Shown here one piece after another: positions 36,294-48,300 of a DNA stretch of 64,000 bases (positions within the stretch are counted from its first letter, which is position 1; every line of letters starts with the position of its first letter). Both the position numbers and the translations under genes were made by a program. A model generated the notes under the pieces. It did not search any database and was not told the DNA's origin. It saw nothing but the letters and a program-made list of their open reading frames with translations. Source of the DNA: Mesaphorura yosii (Eukaryota > Arthropoda > Collembola > Poduromorpha > Tullbergiidae); assembly GCA_009869945.1 (NCBI GenBank), contig WIXG01000066.1, positions 186,001 through 250,000 on the forward strand, read 5' to 3'.

Positions 36294-39200
36294 CATTATG
36301 TCGATCGTATTGCTTAATTCCAGATCTTTGGAATTACTCGATGCCCAGTAGCCCCAACCTTCCCTGTCCCTGTCCCGAGAACCAAACCTGGATCGTTCTT
36401 TCTGATGGCTGACTCGGTACCCACTCATCCACGCACTCTTTACACTCTGAAGAAATGAATTGCCAATAAAATGATCAGAATTTGTAGTTTTTGTTCAGCA
36501 CTCGAGAGCAAATCAATTCTTTCTCCGTCGCACTTACAGCTGCTGGTTATTCTTGGCCACGATACTACTGCTGATTAACTAACTTTTTAACTAATCTGTC
36601 CGCTTGATGTGTAATGCTAAAGTTAATGAATGGATTCACTGCTGCCACTGATTTATCAACAATAAATGTTATGTGTGCGTTGAGCTTCTCGATATTTGCA
36701 GCCAGATAATATCAGGCCCTACAATACGGAGGTGGACGTTGTGTACTTCTTCCGCCCAAAAATCGAAATGAACTCACTAAACGTTACGATTAAGTAAGAA
36801 AATATAAAAGCTTAGCTTAAATTGCTTAAAAGAATTCAGTGCGTGTGCCTTTAAATATCGACGATGGCGATGAACTGATTTTGGAGCTGAACCCAGCAGA
36901 ACTCAATAAACCTTCATTTCTTCTGAGATCACAATTAACGTTAAACCTACCTAAACCCTAACTAGGACATTAACCTACAAGTTGGCAGTTGATTAGGTTC
37001 ACTACTTCCAATGCTTGAGGTTATTAACTAAGAACCAACAGTGAGCAATAAAACAGGCGATTCGTCCTCGGTCGCGCTGCACTAAAATCACTAAAATTCT
37101 GCAGCTTTGTCTTGATTTCTTGCCACAAACTGCAGAATAACCAAGACGGAAGATTAAATATGAACTTTATAAGTTAAAATACTTCGCACTCGGATTATTT
37201 AGTGTGTTTTTAGGATTTTAGTAGTTACGTACTATAAAATGAATGGTTTGGTATTGGTAAATAAAGTCTATACCAGACTTCTGCCTGTGCTAGCAGTTCT
37301 TCAGTACAGAGTTGAATTTTATGTTTTCTTTCTTCTCGTCCGTCTCTCCGTCCCTTTCATGCTCGCTGCTGTCTGGCTAGCAGTAGTCTGCTGCATTTTC
37401 ATAACCAGCGACTCAGAGATGGGCAAGGCATCATTAACTTACCCAACGTTAACTCCACGTCGCGTGGCTGAATTGCGTCCTGTGTCCAGAATTTCTGCAC
37501 TGGCCGAACCAATTGCTGCTCACTTAAGATTTACACATTCCAGACGCTTCTAGACAAACTATCTCAAACGATTCCGCTGTCGTTGGGTAGCTAGAAATGA
37601 TTAAACCACGATGATTGCACTTGCGTCTTGCATTTCCCAAAGTATATTTTCTTATTACAAACAAGTTATCGTCGGATTTAAAGGTTCATCGGGTCGTGAA
37701 GTTGATGCTGGCCGTTTGGAATTTGGCATATTTTGAATAATTTGCTACTCTTTTTTAAAATTGATTCGCCAGTGGTAATCATTTCTATGGTCGGTTGATT
37801 TCTGCCTTCGCACCAACCAACAGCGATGGCCATAGCTTTCACTTATTTTTGATCATAGCTTTCCCTTACTTTCACTCCGAACCTGGCTGGTCTCGGCCTA
37901 TGTAAAGGGAGAGAGGTAGGATTGCGATTATCAGAACATTGCGTAACGACCATGCACGCTGCACATCTCTGCGGCATTTATCGTCTATTTTGCGAGCTCC
38001 CATGTCCAAAGCTAGCATTCTAGCTCGATGCCAGAAGCAATGATAGCTCAGAGCCCGAAAATAAAGGCACAATCAGACATCCGTCTTGGAAATCGGATTG
38101 GACCACACGGGAGACGTTTCAGTACTCCGCTCCGAAGTATGTGGGGCTTATTCCCAGTTCCAGGCCTGGTATTTAAGTCCTTTTACGCCAAAATCCGTCT
38201 ACGACCATGTCCAGGAGCCTGTTATTGTAATTGCCAATTACAGACCAGGAGTCTGGCGACAGTTGGTCATGTCGAAATTCGATTTCAGACATGGTGACTT
38301 GGGTATGGATTTATGGAAATAGAATGCTAATAATTGAAGCTGGCACACATGAATTTATTGCTTATTGCTCGACTACTATGCCAAGTGAACGCCAGCGTGA
38401 ATGGTGAGTGGAACATTTAAAATCACGCAAGGATATAGTGCAGGTAGGCTTCCATTTTATTTCTGTCCTGTTGTGCCGTGATTCCGTGTCGTCTCGTGGT
38501 CTACGTGCTGCTGTTACATCTACTAATGATACGCAAAGTAAACATTTAAATCTACGCATCAATGCTAACTGTTGACTGCTGACTGCAGTAACTAGACAAC
38601 TCCTTCGCTTTCGAGTGCATATCGTCGTCATCAAAGAAATTTCTTCCAAGGTCGCCATATTCCACCGACCGAGAATTCAATCCAGTACGGTTTAGGGATG
38701 GGAGTGCAAAAATGCAAAATACTGGAATGAGTGCTGGTCGAGCCCGAGTTCACCAATTCACCATCAAAATGCCTACCAGTAAAATAGCATGCACACTTGC
38801 ACCGATGTGATTGTAACCGCGATGTAGCTGACAGAAAAGGATTTCACGAGAAATTCATGCAAGACCAGATTCAGATTTGTTTCTGCGTGGCGTAAACTCG
38901 AAAGAAAATTATAATTGCTGGCTGGTACTGGCTTGGCTCGCGACTTGCGAGTAGGGGGCTTGAGAGCAGTGCAAATACAGACACAGAGAGCTTCTTCCCG
39001 TCCAGCTCTGAAACATAAATGGAACTTTTTTCCGCGGATTGCTCAGTTTCATATGACCACGACCGATTATACCGAGCCTGGCTTCATATTCTTTCTATCT
39101 CAAGTTCTGAACACGAGCAGCAGCAGCCCTAGAGAGCTGCTCTTCTACGTGGTGCTTGGTTAGTTTTGCGTTGGCCACTCCTTCCCTGACTCAAAACTCG

Positions 39201-39789
39201 ATTTGTTTGGACTCTGCTGTGAAGTGCGCAGTGTGATCTTTCGACTTCACGATAGCACAAAGACAATATTCTTTCTACCCCACTGCAAGCCTGAATTTTA
39301 GTTTTCAAGCTTGCTTGCTGTTCCATACAAGCCATTCCCATTAACACTTAAGCACGTTCCCAGCGCTCGTAGTTCGTACACTTTTTCCTTTTGCCAACTC
39401 ACCCACTCGAGTCGTTCCTCTCTTATGTTCTGCTGCTCCTGCATTGCTTGCTACCAATGCTAACTGGCTTTGCCACAAATACACGAACAATTTTTGCAAG
39501 TGACGACTGTGAATTTAAGTTTCCGAGCAGCCTGCGTGGTGGAGCTCGTTGCTAGGCGAAAATGAACTCGTCTCTCCTTCAAGCGTGAGTCGTTAGCAAG
39601 TGCGTTGAGATTAGCATTCATAAAGATCACAGATGCGATAAATTGAATGAATCTGCATCTTTTAACCTCTGTGCTCTGCCTTCGTCAATTACTCTTACGT
39701 AGTATTCATAAATGCAAATCAAGGTGACTAATCCCACCAAAATAGAGATACGCAGCAAAGACCGGTACATACTTTTACACCATGAATAA
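36294..39789. other. Intergenic region between USP3 and eIF3b
   Basis: About 3.5 kb; USP3 upstream sequence on the left, eIF3b downstream sequence on the right. The longest plausible ORF is 37239-37553 (plus, 104 residues, one hydrophobic stretch), which resembles nothing known. I see no transposon or RNA gene. Confidence 0.45.
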
Positions 39790-40052
39790 TTTATTACCAG
39801 GCACATGGCTCTAACAAATGAACATAAATTACAATCATTAGCAATTGGTGTGCAGCCAATAATAACAATGTTATGTTCATGAACTCTACAATAATTACCT
39901 AACAAACTAAAGACAGTGAAAAGTATTCTGTACGTATTAATTGTGTTGGCCCAAATAACTGGTGCATTGATTGGATTCAGTAACGCTCTTGGGTCCATAT
40001 TAAAAATTTTGAAATTGGAAAATGTAGGCGCAGCTTTTTCTCTCTCAATCAT
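39627..40052 (-). other. Open reading frame in the eIF3b 3' region, doubtful
   Basis: An ATG at about 40052 opens about 141 codons on the eIF3b strand, with two hydrophobic stretches. It overlaps the likely eIF3b 3'UTR and crosses its likely poly(A) signal. The opposite strand is also open (39916-40197), so neither is convincing. No family recognised. Confidence 0.12.
39790..39795 (-). promoter_or_regulatory. Poly(A) signal of eIF3b
   Basis: AATAAA on the minus strand about 480 bp past the stop codon. Confidence 0.45.
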
Positions 40053-40272
40053 CGTCACGCAAATGTTACCATTTAGTAAATGTGATAATGTGAAGAAGTC
40101 TTCTTGCTATAATTCTTCTGTTCTGCTTAACTCTTATGTTCTATTCTTAGGATTCCTAGTAAAACTTCAACTTGAAACTCACGACTGGGCAGATTGATGA
40201 TACCTCCAACAATTTTGCAAATCTTCGTGTACAACACAAACACTTGCAGGAAAAACGATCAAACTTGGGCGA

Positions 40273-43200
40273 CTACTCATCGATGATCTTTATATCTTCT
40301 CTGATTAAAACTTCCATCGTCTCTTCAATCATTGAACTGCGATCAGCATCCAGTTCATCAGTATCAATATCTGCAAAAGAAATTTGGAGTCATTACTCAG
40401 AATTTGAATTTGAGCCGAACAAGTGTACGATATTCTTAGACTGATCTTCATACTAAGTAATGAAATCAGGTGGAACTATCGATTTGATGTTTCTCTGAAT
40501 TAAAAGTAATTTAACAAAACTTCCTTGAACGTAACGAAATTCAAGAAAGCTGTTACAGAGAAATAACAACAAGCGAGGCGAGAGGGGAGGAATACAAAAT
40601 TGACTTACGATTTCTAAGAATCATGCGCTGGTTCTTCTGGGTCTTATATTGTGAAACTTTTCTATCCCTGTACTCCTTCCATGCTTCATACACTTTCTGA
40701 CGTTGCTCAATAAGTTCCTAAAGGTCAAAGTAAAGTGATGAATTAGTTTAACATACTCTTTTGATATTTCTGGAAGATCGAAATTCTTGTAAAGTTAATC
40801 ACGCGTACCTTGGCACCCTCAGTTTGACGAATCTTGTCCTCACGCTCAAAGCTTGGGCTGTACTTCTTCAAATCCTTCTTAATTTGCTTAATTTGTGCGT
40901 GTGATAACAAACAAGGTGGGCGTGGTCTCCACACTAAATTTCCGAATCTTTCGATACGTTCTCTTCGAATTACTTTGCCTTGGAACGTTGTTAATGTGAA
41001 ACCAGTATCAGCCTGTCAAAAGAAAGAAGCCATTCAATTTGATGTAGGAACCAACTTATAAACAACAATTTCTCCCGACGAAGCAGATAATTACTGACCA
41101 CTTTGCCTGTCCAAATTGATACGGCGGCTACAACATAACGCCCAGTCGGATCCCATTCGATGTCGGTTGTTAATTCTGGAGTAATTGTATTCATCGTTGA
41201 GAAGTCATTCGTATCGATAAATTCTAAGGGACCTTCGGCTGCCTTGAGCAATGCTAAAACGACAAATTGCCCTTGCGGTGACCAAAACAGAGTGTTGAAT
41301 CGTTTCTTCTCAATTTTCTCTGAAAGGTTGAAATTTAAAATTAAATTAATGACATTGATACCATGATCATTCTTAAATCTTTTAGTTCTTACTGAGAAGA
41401 ACTGGAGCGTCTCCCTTCCTGACTCCGTAAAAGCTAACGCAGATGTTATTGCCCTCCCCGTGGATGATCGCAAACTTGCTTCCAACAGGTTCCCAAGCAA
41501 AAGCACTGACAGCTTCTTTGATCTCACAGACGCTGTCGACAGGGATGTTTTTCTCTCGCATGTGAAAAATTTCAAAGTTGTAGTACATGCCCTAGAAGTA
41601 GAAAAATGATAAGTTTTTGTGTTTCTTCAACGATGGCAAAGCAGCAATTTGAACCGAAGAATTGGACTCAGTAAAGATTAAGCCAAAATGTGGTCTCATG
41701 GTTTATCGATTAAAACATGTCATCATTGGAAAAATTCAGAATGAACAATTAACAGTATTGGGCAGGTCAAACTTACGCTGTATTTGGTCTCGATGGTCTT
41801 TTCTTTTTTCAGCTTAGAGTAACGGTCAACCTTGACACACAAATAGTCGCCTGACTTTTGCCAATGCATCCTACAATCCGCGACATTGAACAAGTTCTTG
41901 GCTCGTACTTCCATTCGGCTAAAATTATTTACTGAATTAGGTTTCATGTCAAATGACCCTCTAGAGTAGAAGTTATTACCTAGGAATTTCCATCAATATC
42001 ACACGGGCCGGGATATCCTTGATCTCACCAACCCAGTAGGCAACGACATTATCAGTGGGTGACCAGCTAAAATCCTTCAAGCCCGTCATTTTTATACTTT
42101 TGTTGTCCAATAACCGGAAGCTCTGCAATTACAGTACATTCATTGATTTACAATTACAATCGCATTCAAAGAGGCTAACTTTCGTCTATCGGAAAACCAC
42201 TGTTCCTTTTCCAGAGATATTTACTGACATGACACAAACTTGAAAACTTACTTTCTGTATTTCCCAGTTAGGAAGCATTAAATGTGCGAAAATGTTACAG
42301 CTTATCAAATAGCATAACTTTTCACATATGCAATTGTACTTACCGGAGTTTCGTAGATTGAAAGGGTGTCAGCGGCACTAATTCTAGCAAAATATTTATC
42401 ATCATGTGACCATTTCAAAATCGGCCACGGTGATTTATAAATTTCACTAAAGGCTCGCTTCTTCGCCCCGGTTCGGATGTCCCAAAGGATCAGAACTTCG
42501 GGACTATCAAAATGCCGTTCTGCCTTTGGAGCAAAAGTTACAAGATATCTGAAAGAAACGAAATATAGACAAGTAGAGTAAATGCACATGCTTTCATTTC
42601 GGCCATTGCGGAGCTTGGAGCTGTCATACCTTTCACATGGGCTAAAATCGATGAATTCACAGTTCGGATGCAGGAAGCGGTTGATCTTCTCAAATTTTTC
42701 ACCACCCCACAGAGCAACACCTTTGGGATGAAATGTTGCGAGGTATGTTCCAAGTGGGGACCATCTAGCTATTGTGTCAGTTCCACCAGCTCTTGTTAAT
42801 AACTCGGTAGGTTGCGGCAGAGAATTTAACATGACTTGAATATCATTGCATGCAGGGTGGTGTTGACCAGGTCTTTGCAACCCAAGCTTTACAATGCAGT
42901 ATTGATCATAAGCGTGGGGCTCCATCAGATAATACCACAGATTTCCTGGGTCTTTGTATGGTTGAGGCTCCGGCGTGTGCCATTCTTCAGGGATGCTTTC
43001 GTACCTGGATATAACCAAAATTGATTAAGAGATCTAGCGTTTAATTAATAGAGATTTGACAACTTACTTATCGAAATCCGTAAACAGGTTTACAATAAGT
43101 GTGTGAGATTTATCAAACTTATAGCCATCTGCTCCTTTCACGGCCTCTAATGCAACTGCTCCGTTTGAATATTCAATGAATATATGTCTGGAAGTAAAAC

Positions 43201-43779
43201 AAATGATTAACTTGCGTCGTCAATATTACTTCTGATTGTTCTTATGAATAATAGATACCACGTTGTTCTCTTATTACCCTTTCGAAACCTCATCTTCTCC
43301 AACGGGAAAGTGCTCGCTAACAATGTTTCCATATTTAGAAAAGATTTTGCGGACTACAGAACGGAGCTTCTCCACACGGTCCGGTCCCACCTGCGGGAGT
43401 CCATCCACAACGATGACGCTTTCCACACCATCCATCTCGGTTGGTTTTGTTCGCAGGATATCACCCAAGAGTTCTGTATAATGTAAGAGAAAGCCATCAG
43501 CATAAGATAAAGCAGCTTTAGGACTTAGGTCCCTTTGGGAGTGGATTTTACCCTCAAGCTACACTTCGACTTCGCCATATGGGTGAAGTTTAGATAGCAA
43601 TTGCATTCAATTTCATCCACCATCGGAATGAGCGTTAAAAAAGCCTGTCTTTCCGCTCGAGTTAATTTACCTTCATCTGGAATATCATCGACGAACCCTT
43701 CCGGATCCGAGAAATCTGGTTCTGGCTCGCTGGAGTTTCTTTGATCGCCATGATCCACGCTATCCTTTTTCTTCGCCAT
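40273..43779 (-). CDS. EIF3B: Translation initiation factor eIF3 subunit b
   Basis: Twelve exons: 43779-43671, 43473-43278, 43187-43068, 43004-42630, 42548-42344, 42122-41980, 41918-41777, 41591-41393, 41319-41099, 41012-40809, 40717-40609, 40370-40273; 706 residues (fly about 690). eIF3b is a core scaffold of eIF3 on the 40S ribosome. It has an acidic N-terminus, a non-canonical RRM (about 50-140; [23 protein letters not shown]) and a beta-propeller (about 165-590; [67 protein letters not shown]). The C-terminal helix WRPRPP to KDLKKYS and [12 protein letters not shown] binds eIF3i/g. The exon 9 donor is GTCAGT, a weak site fixed by frame and family sequence. MGMT lies head-to-head. Confidence 0.95.
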
Positions 43780-44269
43780 GATTGTTGAAGTTTCAACTTT
43801 TGTTGTGCTCAGTAGTTAATAGATCAATCTTATTCAAATGTGCACGATTCAACTGATGGAGCATTTAATTAATTCGAAGGCTCACTTAAATGACTTGACA
43901 CCTTGCAGCAAACCGAACTGCGTGCATGCACTGTCTGCGCTGCGTTGCGCTGTGTATGATGCCCTTTCTTTCTGCACAGACCGGCGGTAAGCAAGCATGC
44001 TATGAAATTCAATGGCTGAAAAACCGGCTTGGTACTTTCACATCAAGTGGTCAAATGTCTCACATGGTTTAGAACCAAGAGCTGAGCGGTTTAGGTTCTT
44101 GCTTGAAAGTCGCCAATTGTAAAATCGTTATATAGACGTCGTAAACAAAGTCGCCATAAGTTTAACGTAGGAAAATCTGAATTCTAATAATTAAGAATTA
44201 ATGCACAATAGCGTATCGTTGGTTATAAGAAGGAGCTCATCTATTCGCAGGCGCAGGTTTTTAATAACA
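43780..44269. promoter_or_regulatory. Shared upstream region of eIF3b and MGMT
   Basis: 490 bp between divergent start codons, so both promoters should lie here. No named motif is certain. Confidence 0.5.
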
Positions 44270-45065
44270 ATGGCGGCTCAATCACCACAAGAAATCTGTC
44301 CAGGCAGCAACTCGTCAATCTTCGAGTCTCAGCTTGATACTCCAGTTGGGGCGATAAGTGTCAAGGCTTGTAGATATGGACTCCACAGCATTTCCTACCA
44401 GAAGGGACAAAAGTGAGCACGATTCAGCATAACAGGTCGATCTCCCGATTGTACAGACCAGAAGCAAGAAGCTCCTCGCGGTCGATGCAAATACCATATT
44501 TGCAAATGAGGAATGTGTATTCAATGCGTTTAATTGCCTGACTTTAAATGCTATTTCCCAGGATTGAGAAGACTAACAACGTCGTCGCTGAAGCAGAGAA
44601 CAATGAGCAGGGGAAAATTAGCTTGACTTGGCTGCGCTCATACTTCTCGGTCAAGAAGAGAGAAAAGTCAGATCTTAGAACGCCGATATTCTGCTTTCCA
44701 CCGAAGGAATCCACCACATTCGAACGCCAGGTTTGGATGACTCTTTTCGAAAAGACAAAGGTTGGAGAAACTTTGACCTATGGAGAACTGGCAAGCTTGA
44801 TTGGAAATCCAAGTGAGTAGCCTTTAGTTGGACACATTTCAAATGTCACTGCCACAACATCATTGAATCGGTCTCGTTCGTGAATTGTGAACTTGCAGAA
44901 GCAGCGAGAGCTGTTGGAACCGCACTCAAGAAGAATCCCATTGCAATTATCATTCCGTGTCATCGTGTGACTCGAGCAAATGGAGATGTCGGAAACTACA
45001 ACGGTGGCAGAAATATTAAAGAATTCTTGCTGCAGCACGAGCAAGGCGGTAGTGCTGAAGTGTAA
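44270..45065 (+). CDS. MGMT: Methylated-DNA--protein-cysteine methyltransferase
   Basis: Three exons: 44270-44412, 44562-44812, 44899-45065; 186 residues (human 207). The suicide enzyme flips out O6-alkylguanine and moves the alkyl group to its own cysteine, repairing DNA directly. Seen: N-terminal domain with FESQLDTPVGAISV; the helix-turn-helix region TTFERQVWMTLF, TYGELASLIGNPKAARAVG with the arginine finger; the active-site motif IIIPCHRV (Cys about 152); and NYNGG after it. All hallmarks of an active protein are present. Start is the first ATG giving a family-like N-terminus; an in-frame open stretch upstream lacks similarity. Confidence 0.94.
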
Positions 45066-45335
45066 AATTTTGAGGGCGTGTGTTCGGCTAAGTGGCAGAT
45101 TAATTATACGGCAAGAGCTTGAACAAATTAAACAGTTGTTTTACACATACAGGCTAGGCATTAAGCAATTTGAAAGGTTGAGGATAAATTGTACCTGACC
45201 TCTGATTAATAGTACCTTGATGCGTGCAGGTGTAAGATGCGCTTTCCCTGCGTTACTTAAAAGTTTTATGGTGGTGGATAATCTCACTTAATAATTTAGT
45301 TTCAGCATTCTTTTTCTTGTCTTTGATAATTCATT

Positions 45336-45341
45336 AATAAA
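45336..45341 (+). promoter_or_regulatory. Poly(A) signal of MGMT
   Basis: AATAAA on the plus strand about 270 bp past the stop codon. Confidence 0.5.
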
Positions 45342-48300
45342 AGCAAAATAATTGATTAACATTAGCGCAATAAATTATTCTGGAATTATTCACAATGCGG
45401 TTTGTGATTTCGTGGAGTGCATAAAAGGCAGCTGTGCCAATTATTCTGCTGCTCACCAGACGCTCGGCTCTACAAACTGCAAATTTTGGCTCGTGAATGA
45501 ATGTGCCATTTCATCAAGAGAAGAAATACATCTAAAAAATTTGGGTGTGTTCAGCAGCTTGCTTGCGGTCCCATTTTGCGCTCGTTCATTCATTCCGTGA
45601 GTTAGGCCCAAACGAATTCGACGTTGGATTCATGGGATGAATTCCAAAAAGTTTATCCAAGTGCCGCCGTTCAACGACTTGCACTTCATTACGGCTGTAC
45701 TCGCTTCGCTGACATTTTACATCGTGTGAGTATTCCGTGCAACCGTGTCAATCGTGTACCAATACAACGACCTTTTGTACTGAAAATTGGAACGCACTAA
45801 CGAAAGAACGGCCACGTCAACTTCAACCATGTCACGTCGCTCTCGCACGTTCGCAACCGGGCCACTGTGACCTGCGACCGTGAGCCGCATTACGCTGGTG
45901 GTTCGATTAAATTGCAGATTCCAACGACAAACCTCTGTATGTTTAGTTTCGAAGGCTATAAAATCCAGGGAGAACTTACAAGCTGGATGAATGACGGAAT
46001 GCATCCGTACAAATTGAATGCAAGCATAGAGCAGTATCGGTATCAGTTAATGCTGTAACTAAAACCTTGAACCATGGAACTTGTATGTCCGCGTGTACCG
46101 TAGCGTGTCAATCAGTCATGCGTTACTAGAGAGAAGCGGCAACGGCGATCAAAATCAATCAGCATTTCATGATTTTCCGACTGACCACTTCAGAGCAGCG
46201 ACATAGAAGGATTAATGAATTGCTCACGTCTCCGTCTCCATTTGTCATTTAGGTCGCTGTACTCTGTACGTTGGCAGTTGGTAAGGTCGTGATTACTGCC
46301 AATACGTGGTTACAGAAATGAAATGCTGTGATAACGCTGCTTGACACTGGCATGTAAAAGATGACAGATTGCAGCTACTTTTCACTCAAATCGAATATAA
46401 TGATTCCAATTTTTTCAACCATATCAGGTTTGCCTGCAGTAACAGCCCTGTCGGAATTCTGCACAAACAACCAGCTAGAAAATCAGAACACGAGCGCGGT
46501 GATGTATCGAAAACCGAATGCAACTGCCCCTGCTAAACTAGCTAAACATGTGAAATTCTTATAATTATAATGCGTGAATGAATGATCTTCAATGATGCTT
46601 TCCATCCTTCCCCTTCGCCTCTCACATTACATTTGACATTTGACCATTTTCGATAACGAGCACTAATAATAACTTGAAGAAGTTTAGTTGCGTAAATGTC
46701 TGGGAGGAAAATGTTTACAATAATTGTACCAGAATGGAAAGTTTAGCTACTACGCACATCAAAGACGTCTGGTCTTGGTGTCTCATGACATATTCCGATC
46801 ATCTCATGTGATCGTGATTTAGAACTTCAACAAACTTGACGTTCGAGATTCTAGACGAAACCAAAACAACATCAATCATCAAATCAAAACCTCTTATAAA
46901 GCTCGTGAAATTATGATAAACCTCTTAAATCCCTGATTATATTTAAAAACGGTTTTCGCCATTGTGTTCACCTTGCTCAGGCGGTGTTATCACGCTATTT
47001 TGTGACCCGCTCCTCCACCCCCAAAAGTAGAAACTCCCACCCAAACATATTCATGTTTTCATGGAATGGAAAGACTTGAATCGGCGTCGAGTTACTGCAA
47101 CGTACAGGTCACCGTACACGTGACCCGCAGTGCAAAGATGTTGTATGCAATGAGTTTCATGCAATCAATGTGCGACTAGCTTAAACGGCCAGCGCTAAGC
47201 GCCGGCATTTAGCAACATCAAAACAAGACACAGTAAAATCCCAGAAACCGAAAAATTATGAAATGAGAATTTAAAAAAAAAAACTAAAAATTCCTAGAAA
47301 ACTGAAAAATTACGAAGTGGGAATTTTTTTAAACTAAAAATTCCCGCTTAAGTTAATTTGTTTTGAATTACCGATCAAAAACAAGTCTCGTCTCCATTTG
47401 ATGCCACTCGATTCGGTTTCATCTCAGATGTTGTTGATTCTTAAATCAAGACAAAACAAAAATATCGCATCGGGTCGTCCCAATTTGCAAATGCGAATAA
47501 TCTTTACTGAAGCCGTCTGATGACGTCCATTTCTTGTCCACGTCCTTGTAAACTACAAAAAATTAGTCGCGAGTCGCGGTGCAAAGGTTTCATAAACGCA
47601 TGTTCCAGACACAACAAGCTATACGCGTATACCATAGGACTGACTGTTCTCGACCATTCGACCTGTTTTGAGGCAATAAACAATTTGTTTGTGTTATTGT
47701 GTTTTTTAAAGTCTATGTGGTAAATGCTGAAAACGTCTCGTGATTGAAATCTTTCATGCTATCAGCCGGCAAGGACGAGCCAGCTAGTTGACATGGCGAT
47801 ACGAGACTCAATAATTAATTGCTGTATTTATCTGACCAATTTTCAGTCTAGCACTCATGATCCTCGTCGGATTTTGGTTTTTGATGTTCGTCTGAAAGTC
47901 TCAATCTCAATTTCCGAAAGCACCTGAAATTAAGTTTTGTGACTATGACTTAAAATAATTCCAAAAATGTGGGCATTTCCATCGATGAGCCCAAAGTCCT
48001 TCATTCATTAGTGTATTAGTCCTAAGCAACCTTGGATGAGCCCATTAATCTTAAAATTTTGTAATTTGAATTTGATGAATGACTTAGTGACCATGAAGCA
48101 TGGACAATATCAAGTGTTATGTGAAGGCTGACTGACAAGCTTGAGGCTTGGCTTAGTCCAATTAACTGTAACTCGAATACGGGACGACATAATCGACGAG
48201 CATTCAAGCAGTTACCAACTTAACATTACGCATGACGTAAGTTTTGCACGTTCCAATTCGCTAAATGTTAACACACTTATATGTCGACATCGTATGACAA

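Noticed and set aside
37239-37553. 104-residue hydrophobic ORF upstream of USP3
   Set aside because: Single short exon, no similarity, no supporting signals.
41592-41776. Box C/D snoRNA in an eIF3b intron (ATGATGA ... CTGA)
   Set aside because: Box-like motifs are spaced suitably, but no terminal stem pairs around them and no guide match could be tested.
45895-45925. GGTTCGATTAA resembling a tRNA B box
   Set aside because: No A box or cloverleaf could be drawn around it; other GGTTCGA copies lie in coding exons.
45604-46058. Possible small gene after MGMT
   Set aside because: Competing frames, a stop at about 45797 and no consistent splice path; no recognisable family.
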